A DNA stretch of 64,000 nucleotides from Nocardioides sp. YR527 (GCF_900101045.1 NZ_FNFN01000011.1:1-64000), one strand, 5' to 3'; positions 44,530 to 54,295 are shown, counted from the first letter of the stretch. Program-made: numbers and translations. Notes: generated by a model from the letters alone, not told the origin.

Positions 44530-45306
44530 ATGCCCACGACCGACTACGACGGCCCCATCCACCGCGACTACGCCCGTGGCCGGGCGCTGAAGGCGGAGCA
44601 GTACGCGGCCTGGGCCGATGCCTTCGGCCAGCACCTCCCGGGGCGCCGGCCGCTCGACGGACTGGACCTCGGATCGGGTACCGGGCGGTTCTCGCCCATG
44701 CTCGCCGACAGTTTCGGGCCGGTCGTCGGGGTCGAGCCCTCGACCGGGATGCGCGAGACGGCCGAGCGGTCCTCGGCACATGAGGACGTCCGCTACCTAC
44801 CCGGCAGCGCCGAGGAGATCCCGCTCGAGGACGCAGCGGTCGACTACTGCCTGCTGTTCCTGGCCTGGCATCACGTCACCGGCCGTTCGCAGGGAGCCGC
44901 GGAGATCGCGCGGGTGCTCCGGCCCGGGGGCGTACTCCTGTGTCGTGCGCAGTTCAGCGACTTGATGCCGGACCTGTGGTGGCTGCGGCACTTCCCTCAC
45001 GGCGCCGAGGTGGATGCGGCGATGTACCGCCCGCTCTCCGAGGAGATCGAGACGTTCTCGGCGGCCGGGTTGGTGCCGTGGCCCGGGCTCGTCCGCGTGG
45101 AGATGCCGTCTGCGGAGACCAAGGGTGAGGTGTTCGAGCGACTCCGCCTTCGTACGCTCTCGACGCTGGTGCGGATGCCCGACGCCGACTTCCGCGCCGG
45201 GATCGCAGCTCTCGAGGCCGAGGTGGAGCGGGACCGAGACGTGCCGGTGCCGCGGGAGTCGATCACGATGCTGGTGATGTCGAAGCCTGATGAGGCCGCG
45301 TACTGA
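44530..45306 (+). CDS. Class I SAM-dependent methyltransferase
   Basis: A 258-residue cytosolic enzyme. Motif I is LDLGSGTGRFSPML, followed by VGVEPSTGM (motif II) and ARVLRPGGVLLCRAQ (motif post-III). It belongs to the large Methyltransf_11 group and its substrate is unknown. ATG 44530 is taken as start because CAGGAG lies just upstream; the in-frame GTG 44494 has none. It is inserted in the membrane-protein cluster on the SpoIIM strand and converges with DUF58, six bases apart. Confidence 0.83.
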   Translation: MPTTDYDGPIHRDYARGRALKAEQYAAWADAFGQHLPGRRPLDGLDLGSGTGRFSPMLADSFGPVVGVEPSTGMRETAERSSAHEDVRYLPGSAEEIPLEDAAVDYCLLFLAWHHVTGRSQGAAEIARVLRPGGVLLCRAQFSDLMPDLWWLRHFPHGAEVDAAMYRPLSEEIETFSAAGLVPWPGLVRVEMPSAETKGEVFERLRLRTLSTLVRMPDADFRAGIAALEAEVERDRDVPVPRESITMLVMSKPDEAAY

Positions 45307-45312
45307 AAGACA

Positions 45313-46614
45313 TCAGAGCTGGCCGGTGGCCTTGAGCTGCAGGTAATGGTCGGCGAGGGCCGGCGGGAGGGACTCGGCGTCGGCGTCGACGACGTCGACG
45401 CCGAGGGTGCGGAGCATGGCGGCGGTGTGATCGCGGCGGCGGAGGGTCTGCTCGGCGGCGGCTGCGGCGTAGACGTCCTCGATGGTGTCGCGGGATGCGG
45501 CGGTGGCCTCGAGCTCGGGGTCGCGGACGGAGGCGATGACGACGCGGTGGTGCTGGGTCAGGACCGGGAGCACGGGGAGGAGCGACTCCTCGATCGCGTG
45601 CGGGTCGAGGGGAGTCAGCAGGACGACGAGCGCGCGGTGACGGCCGAGGCCGGCGACCGCGCCGGCGAGGTTGGACCAGTCGGCCTCGGCGATGACGGGC
45701 TCGAGGTCGGCCATCGCCTCCTGCAGTCGCTGGGTGACGTCGCGCTGGCCGGCGAGGCGGACGCGGGAGCGTACGCGCAGGTCGCCGGCGATGAAGTCGA
45801 TCCGGTCGCCGGCCCGGGAGGCGATGGCGGCGAGCAGCAGCCCGGCATCCATCGCGGAGTCGAGCCGCGGCACCCCGCCGTCGGCGCCCTCGATCCGGCC
45901 GGCCGAGGTGCGGGAGGTGTCGAGCACCAGCACGACGCGACGGTCCCGCTCCGGCTGCCAGGTGCGGACCACGACGGTGCGCGAGCGGGCGGTGGTGCGC
46001 CAGTCGATGGAGCGTACGTCGTCACCGCGGACGTACTCCCGCAGCGAGTCGAACTCCGTGCCCTGCCCGCGTACCCGGACCGCGGCTCGGCCGTCGAGCT
46101 CGCGCAGGCGCTGAAGCCGCGACGGCAGGTGTTTGCGCGACTCGAAGGCGGGCAGCACCCGCACCGAACCCTCTAGCGGGATGGTGCGCTGCCGCGCGCC
46201 GAGACTGAGCGGCCCGAAGGCACGCACGGTCACGCCCAACGCACGCAGGTCTCCGCGGCGGCGCGGTCGCAGCGGCGTACGCAGCCGGGTGGTGTCGCCT
46301 CGGTCGAGCCGGATCCGGTGGCGGTTCCGAGTGGCACCGGCGGTGGGTTGCCAGGCGTCGCGGACCAGCGCCCGGAAGCGCCGGGTGGGGGAGCGAACCA
46401 GAAGCTCCGAGGTCGCCGACTCGCCCAGCCGGAACCCGCCCAGGCGCACCCGGCTGATCTCGAGGCTCGCCGGCTTCGGGGCCAGGAGCACGTCGAGAAG
46501 CGCCAGCACCACCACGAGCAGAATCCAGAGCGCAGCAGTGCCCGCTGCTGGACGGAGGATGACAGGGACGATGCCGGCCACCATGAGCAACGGGACGCGC
46601 CAGGTGATGGTCAT
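45313..46614 (-). CDS. DUF58 protein (MoxR-associated, VWA-like)
   Basis: A 433-residue protein with two membrane helices at the N-terminus (about 5-45), a beta-rich middle and a DUF58/VWA-like C-terminal part. The family signature EFDSLREYVRGDDVRSIDWRTTARS is present, and VLVLDTSRTSAGR marks the von Willebrand-like core. The start at ATG 46614 has GAGG at the right distance. A longer open frame to 46836 only exists because a 21-bp repeat array is read through, and is rejected. It works with the MoxR ATPase upstream, likely in membrane protein complex assembly. Confidence 0.91.
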   Translation of the reverse strand: MTITWRVPLLMVAGIVPVILRPAAGTAALWILLVVVLALLDVLLAPKPASLEISRVRLGGFRLGESATSELLVRSPTRRFRALVRDAWQPTAGATRNRHRIRLDRGDTTRLRTPLRPRRRGDLRALGVTVRAFGPLSLGARQRTIPLEGSVRVLPAFESRKHLPSRLQRLRELDGRAAVRVRGQGTEFDSLREYVRGDDVRSIDWRTTARSRTVVVRTWQPERDRRVVLVLDTSRTSAGRIEGADGGVPRLDSAMDAGLLLAAIASRAGDRIDFIAGDLRVRSRVRLAGQRDVTQRLQEAMADLEPVIAEADWSNLAGAVAGLGRHRALVVLLTPLDPHAIEESLLPVLPVLTQHHRVVIASVRDPELEATAASRDTIEDVYAAAAAEQTLRRRDHTAAMLRTLGVDVVDADAESLPPALADHYLQLKATGQL

Positions 46615-46642
46615 CGGCACGACCTCGGGCGGGCGCGACAGG

Positions 46643-46720
46643 TGACGTCTCGGCCGACAGAACTGACGTCTCGATCGACCGAACTGACGTCTCGGCCTGC
46701 AGAAGTGACGTCTCGGCTGG
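46643..46720 (-). repeat. 21-bp array, copy B, between moxR and the DUF58 gene
   Basis: Four units start at 46643, 46664, 46685 and 46706, exactly 21 bp apart. Each begins TGACGTCTCG and continues (G/A)(C/T)C(G/T)(A/G)C, and the last three bases of the units are AAC, AAC and AAG. The array fills most of the 112-bp gap between the moxR stop and the DUF58 start. The same unit and period are at 22336-22393. A 21-bp period is two turns of DNA, so bound proteins would sit on one face. Confidence 0.85.
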
Positions 46721-46726
46721 GGGTGG

Positions 46727-47710
46727 TCATCGGGGGACGGGGACGGCGCCGATGGCGGAGGAGAGGACCTGGGAGACCTGTACGCCCTCGAGCTCGGCCT
46801 CGGGGCGCAGGGCCAGGCGGTGGGCGAGGGTGGCATGGGCGAGGGACTTCACGTCGTCGGGGGACACGAAGTCGCGGCCCGCGAGCCATGCCCAGGCGCG
46901 CGCGGAGCGGAGCAGGGCGGTGGCGCCTCGCGGCGACACCCCGGCCGACAGTGACGGGGACTCGCGGGTCGCCCGGGCGATGTCGACGATGTAGCCGGTG
47001 ACCTCGGGGGACACCTGGACGGAGCCGACGTGCTGCCGGGCGGCCTCGATGTCGGCGCCGGAGGCCACGGCGGTGACCCCGGCGCCGGCGACGTCGCGCG
47101 GGTCGAAGCCGGAGGCGTGCCGGTTGAGGATCTGCACCTCGTCGGAGCGTGAGGGCACCGGCAGGACGACCTTCAGCAGGAACCGGTCCAGCTGGGCCTC
47201 GGGGAGCGGGTAGACACCCTCGTACTCGATCGGGTTCTGGGTCGCGGCCACCAGGAACGGGCGCGGCAGCGCGCGGGTGACCCCGTCGACCGAGACCTGG
47301 CCCTCCTCCATCGCCTCGAGCAGCGCCGACTGAGTCTTCGGCGGGGTTCGGTTGATCTCGTCGGCCAGGAGCAGGTTGGTGAAGACCGGCCCCTCCCGGA
47401 AGGTGAGCTCGCCGTGGGACGACTCCACCACCATCGACCCGGTGATGTCGCCAGGCATCAGGTCGGGGGTGAACTGCACCCGGCGGGTCTCCACCGAGAG
47501 TGCCGCCGACAGCGACCGCACCAGCAGGGTCTTGGCGGTGCCGGGTACGCCCTCCATGAGCACGTGGCCGCCACAGACCAGCGCGACCAGCAGTCCGGAG
47601 ACCGCGGCGTCCTGCCCGACGACCGCCTTGGCGACCTCGGCCCGGACCGCGGTGAGCCGCTCGCGTGCGCCGTCGGGCGACACGTTGGCGATGGTCTCGG
47701 ATTGGGTCAT
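46727..47710 (-). CDS. MoxR-type AAA ATPase
   Basis: A 327-residue AAA+ ATPase. Walker A is GVPGTAKT (54-61), Walker B LLLADEINR, and sensor 1 AATQNPIEYEG; the lid domain ends in VSPRGATALLRSARAWAWLAGR. MoxR ATPases assist maturation of proteins bound by DUF58 and VWA partners. It overlaps the DUF4350 gene by four bases and precedes DUF58, so the set is one operon, interrupted only by the 21-bp array. Confidence 0.94.
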   Translation of the reverse strand: MTQSETIANVSPDGARERLTAVRAEVAKAVVGQDAAVSGLLVALVCGGHVLMEGVPGTAKTLLVRSLSAALSVETRRVQFTPDLMPGDITGSMVVESSHGELTFREGPVFTNLLLADEINRTPPKTQSALLEAMEEGQVSVDGVTRALPRPFLVAATQNPIEYEGVYPLPEAQLDRFLLKVVLPVPSRSDEVQILNRHASGFDPRDVAGAGVTAVASGADIEAARQHVGSVQVSPEVTGYIVDIARATRESPSLSAGVSPRGATALLRSARAWAWLAGRDFVSPDDVKSLAHATLAHRLALRPEAELEGVQVSQVLSSAIGAVPVPR

Positions 47711-48852
47711 GGGTGTCGTACCTCTTCCTCAAGGGCCGCCAGCGCGTTGGCCAGCGTGATCAGGTCTTGGTCGTTCTCGATCGGGGCATCGGTGAGCAGC
47801 GCGGAGACCTCGAGATCGGGGCGTCCGGTGTGCTGGGCGACGGCGCGTACGACGGCCTCGGCCGAGGTGTCGCGGCCCAGCCGCAGCCGCCGGGAGAGGC
47901 GGGTGCGGGCAGCCTGCCGCAGCGTCGCCGCGGCGTGCGTGCGGTCACCGGAGCGGCGGTAGAGCCGGCCCAGGCTGCGCGTCGTCTCCCCGGCACGGAC
48001 GTGGACCGGCAGCGGCTCGACCGCCAGCGGACCCAGCCGCCGACCGCGGGCGATGGCGAAGGCGATGACCGCGACCAGCAGGAGCCACAGGGCCGGCTTG
48101 ATCCAGCGTGGCAGCAACGAGCTGGGGGAGTGCGCCTCGTCGGGGGCGAGGTCGTCGAAGGAGGGGACGTACCAGACCAGATGATCGCTTCGGCCCAGCA
48201 GCCGCAGCGCCACCGCGGCGTTGTCCGCCCGCAGGATCTGGTCGTTGGTCAGCACCTGTGGCGCACCCCAGACGGTGAGCCCCTCCGCGGGCGCGAGCAC
48301 CGCGCCGGCCTCGTGCGGGAAGCAGGAGCCGGCGTCGTACGCGGTGACCGCGTCGGCCTGGATGCTGAGCCCTTCCCAGCGCGCGTCGTCGCACCCCGCC
48401 TCGACGGCGTCGGACGTCTGGCTGACCGCGTAGGGGATGCCGAGCATCGCCGACACGTAGGGAGCGGGCTCGGCCAGGATCAGGTCGGCGGCGCCGTCGG
48501 TGCGCTCACGCAGCCGGGAGGCGGTCTGCTCGCCGAGCGCGTCGGTGCCGGTCACGAAGACGGTCGTGTCCCGCCGGATCTCGGTGCTCTCCAGACTCTT
48601 CGACGAGCGGACGATCTCCACCTCGACCCCGTGGTCCTCGAGCACCTGGACCAGCGCCCGGGTGCCGTCGGGGTCGGGACTCTCGGGGTCGTGGGCGGCG
48701 AAGGCCTCGCCGCCCTTCGGAGTCGCGACGTACGCCAGCACGACCGCGATCATGAAGGCCAGTGCGACGATCAGGATCGGCCGGTTCCGTCGGAACCAGC
48801 TCAGCCGTCCGGCGGTCGGGTCGGCCGGGCTCGTCGGGGTCTGCGTGGTCAT
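47707..48852 (-). CDS. DUF4350 membrane protein
   Basis: A 381-residue protein. The N-terminus has a membrane helix (about 20-42, ILIVALAFMIAVVLAYVA), followed by an outer DUF4350 domain (about 50-250) with DPDGTRALVQVLEDHGVEVE, a Rossmann-like beta-alpha fold. A second membrane helix lies near 265-285 and a basic soluble tail ends the protein. It is the usual partner of MoxR, DUF58 and DUF4129 in actinobacteria; the role is unknown. It overlaps the genes on both sides by four bases. Confidence 0.85.
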   Translation of the reverse strand: MTTQTPTSPADPTAGRLSWFRRNRPILIVALAFMIAVVLAYVATPKGGEAFAAHDPESPDPDGTRALVQVLEDHGVEVEIVRSSKSLESTEIRRDTTVFVTGTDALGEQTASRLRERTDGAADLILAEPAPYVSAMLGIPYAVSQTSDAVEAGCDDARWEGLSIQADAVTAYDAGSCFPHEAGAVLAPAEGLTVWGAPQVLTNDQILRADNAAVALRLLGRSDHLVWYVPSFDDLAPDEAHSPSSLLPRWIKPALWLLLVAVIAFAIARGRRLGPLAVEPLPVHVRAGETTRSLGRLYRRSGDRTHAAATLRQAARTRLSRRLRLGRDTSAEAVVRAVAQHTGRPDLEVSALLTDAPIENDQDLITLANALAALEEEVRHP

Positions 48853-49460
48853 CGCACCACCGCCAGCTCCTGCTCGAGAGCGAGTACGCCCTCGGCCTGC
48901 TCACGCGTGGCGGGGTGGTCGCCGTAGAGGACCTCGTTGAACAGCTCCGCGGCCTGCCCGGCGCGGCCCTCGAGCGACATCTCCCGCTCCAGGCTCGCCG
49001 CGACCTCGGCGGCGGTCAGCCCGGGATCCTCGGCCAGTCGGCCGCGCTCGACCTGCCGCCTGGCCAGGGCCCGGAACCCGTCGACCACCGCGGCGCCATG
49101 ATCCCCCGAGGCGTACGCAGCCTCGGCCCGCGCCCGGAGCGCGGCCGCGGAGAGCGACTCGTCGGTGAGAACGTCCCCGTTGCGGTCGCGGGCGACCCGA
49201 GGACTGCGCCGGGCCCGCGAGACCAGCAGGCCGATCCCGACCAGGAGCGCCGCGAAGACGACCATCGCGGCGACGGTCTGGGCCCAGGGCAGGTCGCCTG
49301 CGGAGGGGATGCCCTCGGACAGGGTGCGCTCGATCCAGCGCAGGATCCGCTCGACGAGGTCGAGGTCGTGGTATTCCGGTCCGGCCAGCTCGCGCTGGAG
49401 CCAGGAGCGACCCTCCTCGGGCGTCGGGGTCAGAGGAGGAGTCTGTTGGAGGAGGATCAT
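48849..49460 (-). CDS. DUF4129 membrane protein
   Basis: A 203-residue protein. One membrane helix (about 61-80, TVAAMVVFAALLVGIGLLV) separates a short N-terminal part (with a helix LQRELAGPEYHDLDLVERILRWIERTL) from a cytosolic DUF4129 domain (about 100-200: ALRARAEAAYASGDHGAAVVDGFRAL ... LTAAEVA). The start ATG 49460 overlaps the stop of the preceding gene (ATGA). It belongs to the MoxR/DUF58 operon. Confidence 0.85.
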   Translation of the reverse strand: MILLQQTPPLTPTPEEGRSWLQRELAGPEYHDLDLVERILRWIERTLSEGIPSAGDLPWAQTVAAMVVFAALLVGIGLLVSRARRSPRVARDRNGDVLTDESLSAAALRARAEAAYASGDHGAAVVDGFRALARRQVERGRLAEDPGLTAAEVAASLEREMSLEGRAGQAAELFNEVLYGDHPATREQAEGVLALEQELAVVR

Positions 49461-50563
49461 CTGCTCAGCAGCCCGGCCTGCTCCATCAGCTCGACCTCGT
49501 AGGACTCCTTGCGGATCCGCTGGTCGAGGTACTGCAGGTTGGTCACCGCGCCGCTGAACGGCGCCACGATCGCGGCGGAGACCACGGTCGAGACGGCGCT
49601 GCCGGCGATGGTCGCGAGGAAGTAGAGATCGGGCTGCGCGATGCCGACGATGCTGGCGACCAGGCTGATCGGGAAGGCGACGACCTGAGAGGCGAAGCCG
49701 ACGATGATGGCAGCCAGCAGCCAGATCCCGAAGAGCCGCCAGAACTGTCTCGCCGACAGCTGCCAGGCCCGCTTGATGGCGCCGAGGACACCGGGGCTCT
49801 CCAGCATCAGCGCGGGCACCGCGAGCAGATAGAGCCGCACGGTCAGGAAGAGGCTGGCCACGATCAGCAGCAGGAACATCAGGATGCCGACCAGGATGGC
49901 CGGGACGGGACTGTCGACGACGATCGCGAGGACCACCACGGGAGTGGCCGCGACGGCCAGGACCAGGGTGAAGACCACCCCGCTCAGCAGCGCCAGTCCG
50001 ATCAGCCGCCAGCGGTTGCCGTGGGTCGCCGCCCACGCCTGCGCGAGGGTGAGCTTGCGGCCGATCGCGGCGGCGTGGGCGACGTGGGAGATCATCCCGG
50101 CCACCAGGATCGCGCCGATCGCCTGCAGGACCGAGCCGAGGAAGAAGGAGCCGAAGGCCACCAGCATGCCGATGATCTCTGATCCACCAGGCGAGTAGTC
50201 GGGGTCCTCGAGGCCGGTCCCGAGCGCGTCCAGGCTGTCTCCGGTGAAGGTCATCGCCGCGGTCACGCCCAGCGGGATGGCCATCGCGACCGCCGCCACC
50301 AGGACCGAGGCGCCCACGGTGGCGCCGGGGTTGAAGCGTACGAGCCGGAAGGCGCCGTCGAGCATGTCGCCGAGGCCGAGCGGCCGCAGCGGGATCGCTC
50401 CGGGCTTGTGGGCCGGCGGCAGCGGCTGCGCCCACGCCGGTTGCGCCGGGTGCGGCTGCAACGGGTGAGGCTGCACCGGCTGGCCCGGCGGGGGCGGGGT
50501 CGACGGGGTCGTCGGGCCCTGCTGAGGTTGCTCACCCGGTGGGGGCGGCCACACTCCTGACAT
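49457..50563 (-). CDS. Integral membrane protein, GDPD-membrane-domain-like
   Basis: A 368-residue protein. Residues 1-55 are a Pro/Gln-rich cytosolic stretch; the rest has about six membrane helices with the motif GLGDMLDGAFRLVRFNPGATVGASVL, typical of the family of membrane-inserted domains found in bacterial glycerophosphodiester proteins. It carries no catalytic domain. ATG 50563 has GAGGAG seven bases upstream. It is first in the DUF4129-DUF4350-MoxR-DUF58 operon. Confidence 0.78.
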   Translation of the reverse strand: MSGVWPPPPGEQPQQGPTTPSTPPPPGQPVQPHPLQPHPAQPAWAQPLPPAHKPGAIPLRPLGLGDMLDGAFRLVRFNPGATVGASVLVAAVAMAIPLGVTAAMTFTGDSLDALGTGLEDPDYSPGGSEIIGMLVAFGSFFLGSVLQAIGAILVAGMISHVAHAAAIGRKLTLAQAWAATHGNRWRLIGLALLSGVVFTLVLAVAATPVVVLAIVVDSPVPAILVGILMFLLLIVASLFLTVRLYLLAVPALMLESPGVLGAIKRAWQLSARQFWRLFGIWLLAAIIVGFASQVVAFPISLVASIVGIAQPDLYFLATIAGSAVSTVVSAAIVAPFSGAVTNLQYLDQRIRKESYEVELMEQAGLLSR

Positions 50564-50867
50564 CTGGATGCTCCTCGTCGCGACGACCGGCGAACTCGCT
50601 CGGTTGGGGGCATCCTCTCAGAGCGATCCAGACGACATCGTTGATTTGGAGCCACCTGCGTACGCGTGACAAGATTCTCTGGTTGCTCCAGTGAACTGTT
50701 CGCTGGGGTGTGCACACCTTGACTACTGAATCGCGTCACCTGAGCAGGCTTTTCAGCCTGTCGGATGTGGTCTGTGGTCGTCGTGTGCCCATCCCGAAGG
50801 CGTGGTTCCAGTGAAGCTGATGGTGAAAGTCCCGTCGAGAAGTCCGGCGTCTGCTTGTGAAAAATAA

Positions 50868-50893
50868 GCGACACGCCCGACCGCGGGGGTCGG
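50868..50893 (+). promoter_or_regulatory. Shared leader element of the S10 operon (rpsJ leader copy)
   Basis: The 414-bp gap before rpsJ (50564-50977) has no gene. GCGACACGCCCGACC (50868-50882) with GCGGGGGT after it matches the rpsL leader element in 21 of 23 bases. The CCGACC-GCGGG-GGTCGG hairpin spans 50877-50893. Upstream, CAGGCT-TTTC-AGCCTG (50745-50760) is a second hairpin. The promoter is likely near AAAAATAAG at 50860-50868. Confidence 0.55.
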
Positions 50894-50977
50894 AGCCAGA
50901 GGTGAGCAACCGGGCCGACTCAGCCGGAGGAAGCCTGTAGCACGCGGCACGCTGACCAAGAAGGACGAGAGAGACAG

Positions 50978-51286
50978 ATGGCGGGACAGAAGATCCGCAT
51001 CAGGCTCAAGGCCTATGACCACGAGGTGATCGACACCTCGGCGCGAAAGATCGTGGACACGGTCACCCGTACGGGTGCCAAGGTCGCCGGCCCGGTGCCG
51101 CTGCCGACCGAGAAGAACGTGTACTGCGTCATCCGCTCGCCCCACAAGTACAAGGACTCGCGCGAGCACTTCGAGATGCGCACCCACAAGCGCCTCATCG
51201 ACATCATCGACCCGACCCCGAAGACTGTTGACTCCCTCATGCGGCTCGATCTGCCTGCTGGTGTCGACATCGAGATCAAGCTCTGA
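50978..51286 (+). CDS. rpsJ: 30S ribosomal protein S10
   Basis: A 102-residue S10 that also serves as NusE in transcription antitermination. MAGQKIRIRLKAYDHEVID, TGAKVAGPVPLPTEKNVYCVIRSPHKYKDSREHFEMRTHKRL and the C-terminal loop are typical and of normal length. ATG 50978 follows GACGAGAGAGACAG. First gene of the S10 operon. Confidence 0.99.
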   Translation: MAGQKIRIRLKAYDHEVIDTSARKIVDTVTRTGAKVAGPVPLPTEKNVYCVIRSPHKYKDSREHFEMRTHKRLIDIIDPTPKTVDSLMRLDLPAGVDIEIKL

Positions 51287-51296
51287 GGTTGACGAC

Positions 51297-51953
51297 ATGA
51301 CGATCGAACGCAACGTGAAGGGTCTCCTGGGCACCAAGCTCGGCATGACCCAGCTGTGGGACGAGAACAACGTCGTCGTCCCCGTGACCGTCATCGCGGC
51401 GAACACCAACGTCGTGACCCAGGTCCGCACCCCCGAGGCCGACGGCTACAACGCCGTGCAGATCGGCTACGGCGAGATCGACGGCCGCAAGGTGAACAAG
51501 CCGGGCGCCGGCCAGTTCGAGAAGGCCGGCACCACGCCGCGCCGCCACCTGGCCGAGATCCGCACCGCCGACGCCGCGTCGTACTCCGCCGGCCAGGAGC
51601 TCCCCGTCGACACCTTCGCCATCGGCGAGGAGATCGACGTGACGGGCACCTCGAAGGGTAAGGGTTTCGCGGGCACCATGAAGCGTCACGGCTTCTCCGG
51701 TGTCGGTGCCTCCCACGGTGCCCACCGCAACCACCGCAAGCCGGGATCGATCGGCGCTTGCGCCACCCCGGGTCGCGTGTTCAAGGGCGTCCGCATGGCC
51801 GGTCACATGGGTACTGACACCGTCACCACCCAGAACCTGACCGTGCACGCCGTCGACACCGAGAAGGGCCTCATCCTGGTCAAGGGCGCCATTCCTGGCC
51901 CCAAGGGTGGCCTCGTGGTCCTCCGCTCGGCTGCTAAGAAGCTGGAGGCCTGA
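51297..51953 (+). CDS. rplC: 50S ribosomal protein L3
   Basis: A 218-residue L3 near the peptidyl-transferase centre. VKGLLGTKLGMTQLW, TSKGKGFAGTMKRHGFSG and GASHGAHRNHRKPGSIGACATPGRVFKGVRMAGHMG are the conserved parts (the last is the loop reaching the active site). Start ATG 51297 behind GAGG; the open frame extending upstream overlaps rpsJ and is a shadow. Confidence 0.98.
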   Translation: MTIERNVKGLLGTKLGMTQLWDENNVVVPVTVIAANTNVVTQVRTPEADGYNAVQIGYGEIDGRKVNKPGAGQFEKAGTTPRRHLAEIRTADAASYSAGQELPVDTFAIGEEIDVTGTSKGKGFAGTMKRHGFSGVGASHGAHRNHRKPGSIGACATPGRVFKGVRMAGHMGTDTVTTQNLTVHAVDTEKGLILVKGAIPGPKGGLVVLRSAAKKLEA

Positions 51954-51955
51954 TC

Positions 51956-52864
51956 ATGGCTATCAAGACTGTCAAGGTCGACTTCCCGGCTGAGATCTTC
52001 GATGTTGAGGTCAACATCCCGCTGATCCACCAGGTCGTCGTCGCGCAGCAGGCCGCTGCGCGCCAGGGCACGCACTCCACCAAGACCCGCGGCGAGGTCC
52101 GCGGCGGTGGACGCAAGCCCTACAAGCAGAAGGGCACCGGTCGCGCCCGTCAGGGTTCGACCCGCGCGCCGCAGTTCGCCGGTGGTGGCACCGTCCACGG
52201 CCCGCAGCCGCGTGACTACAGCCAGCGCACCCCCAAGAAGATGAAGGCCGCCGCCCTCCGCGGTGCCCTCTCCGACCGGGCTCGTGCCGGCCAGATCCAC
52301 GTGGCCGAGTTCGCCCTCGAGGCGCCCTCGACCAAGACCGCGCTGACCGCCCTCAAGGCGATCTCGGACGTCAAGCGTTACCTCGTCGTCCTGGACCGCT
52401 CCGAGTCCGTCGCCGCGCTGAGCCTGCGTAACGCCCCCGAGGTGCACCTGCTCTGGGCCGACCAGCTCAACACCTACGACGTCCTCGTCTCCGACGACGT
52501 TGTCTTCTCCAAGCCGGCCTTCGAGGGCTTCATCTCGGGCAAGCCGGCCGTCGCCGCCAAGGAGACCGTCACCATCGGTGAGGTCGAGAAGGATGCGATC
52601 AAGGAGGCTGCCGTCGAGCCCGCCAAGGAGTCGGACCTCCCCGAGGGCGCAGTCGCGCCGCTCGAGGACGGCTCGGCCCCCGAGGGCTTCGACATCAAGG
52701 GCAACGTCAAGGGCAAGGACAAGAAGTTCCACGCCCCGGGCGGCCGTTGGTACGAGTCCACCAAGGCGGAGTTCTACTTCAAGTCCGCCGAGGACGCTAT
52801 CGCGGCTGGTTTCGTTGAGGCCGGCAAGAAGAAGGCTGAGTCTGACGAGGAGGCTAACAAGTGA
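51956..52864 (+). CDS. rplD: 50S ribosomal protein L4 with extra C-terminal sunset-like domain
   Basis: A 302-residue protein. The first about 205 residues are ordinary L4 (ARQGTHSTKTRGEVRGGGRKPYKQKGTGRARQGSTRAPQF loop). After an acidic linker (about 206-242) comes an extra domain, about 244-290: FDIKGN, KKFHAPGGRWYESTKAE and FKSAEDAIAAGFVEAG. This pattern matches what I know as the sunset domain, a small fold found alone or appended in actinobacterial proteins. Ordinary L4 stops near 205-220. The basic domain may contact rRNA or another protein; unknown. ATG 51956. Confidence 0.93.
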   Translation: MAIKTVKVDFPAEIFDVEVNIPLIHQVVVAQQAAARQGTHSTKTRGEVRGGGRKPYKQKGTGRARQGSTRAPQFAGGGTVHGPQPRDYSQRTPKKMKAAALRGALSDRARAGQIHVAEFALEAPSTKTALTALKAISDVKRYLVVLDRSESVAALSLRNAPEVHLLWADQLNTYDVLVSDDVVFSKPAFEGFISGKPAVAAKETVTIGEVEKDAIKEAAVEPAKESDLPEGAVAPLEDGSAPEGFDIKGNVKGKDKKFHAPGGRWYESTKAEFYFKSAEDAIAAGFVEAGKKKAESDEEANK

Positions 52865-53157
52865 GCACGCTGCACTACGACCCCCGCGACATTTTGATCG
52901 CGCCGGTGGTCTCCGAGAAGAGCTACGGCCTCCTCGACCAGAACAAGTACACCTTCATCGTTCGCCCCGACGCGAACAAGACCGAGATCAAGATCGCGGT
53001 CGAGAAGGTGTTCGACGTCAAGGTGACCTCGGTCAACACGATCAACCGCAAGGGCAAGGCTCGTCGTACGCGTTACGGCCTGGGCAAGCGCCCCGACACC
53101 AAGCGCGCGATCGTCTCCCTGGCCGAGGGCGACCGCATCGACATCTTCGGCGCGTGA
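52861..53157 (+). CDS. rplW: 50S ribosomal protein L23
   Basis: A 98-residue L23 at the tunnel exit, docking site for trigger factor and SRP. LIAPVVSEKSYGLLDQNKYTFIV and INRKGKARRTRYGLGKRPDTKRAIV are conserved. It starts with GTG 52861, which overlaps the rplD stop (GTGA). Confidence 0.98.
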   Translation: MSTLHYDPRDILIAPVVSEKSYGLLDQNKYTFIVRPDANKTEIKIAVEKVFDVKVTSVNTINRKGKARRTRYGLGKRPDTKRAIVSLAEGDRIDIFGA

Positions 53158-53173
53158 GAAGGACTGACTGAAC

Positions 53174-54010
<837 letters not shown>

Positions 54011-54013
54011 GCA

Positions 54014-54295
54014 ATGCCTCGCAGCCTGAAGAAGGGCCCCTTCATCGACGACCACCTTCAGAAGAAGGTGGACGCCGAGAACGAGAAGGGCACCCACAAC
54101 GTGATCAAGACCTGGTCGCGCCGCTCGATGATCGTGCCCGAGATGATCGGTCACACCATCGCGGTGCACGACGGTCGCAAGCACGTCCCGGTCTTCGTCT
54201 CCGACTCGATGGTCGGTCACAAGCTGGGCGAGTTCGCCCCGACCCGCACGTTCAAGGGTCACATCAAGGACGACCGGAAGGGACGCCGTCGATGA
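54014..54295 (+). CDS. rpsS: 30S ribosomal protein S19
   Basis: A 93-residue S19 at the 30S head. MPRSLKKGPFIDDHLQKKV, RRSMIVPEMIGHTIAVHDG and FAPTRTFKGHIK are typical. It overlaps rplV by four bases. Confidence 0.99.
   Translation: MPRSLKKGPFIDDHLQKKVDAENEKGTHNVIKTWSRRSMIVPEMIGHTIAVHDGRKHVPVFVSDSMVGHKLGEFAPTRTFKGHIKDDRKGRRR

Noticed and set aside
46643..46720. CRISPR array
   Set aside because: Unit length and spacing are 21 bp with no unique spacers, and no cas genes are present.
46615..46836. A longer DUF58 start with repeated RRHFCRP/RRQF residues
   Set aside because: The repeats are the 21-bp array read as seven codons. A good ribosome site lies before the ATG at 46614, and the longer frame overlaps moxR.
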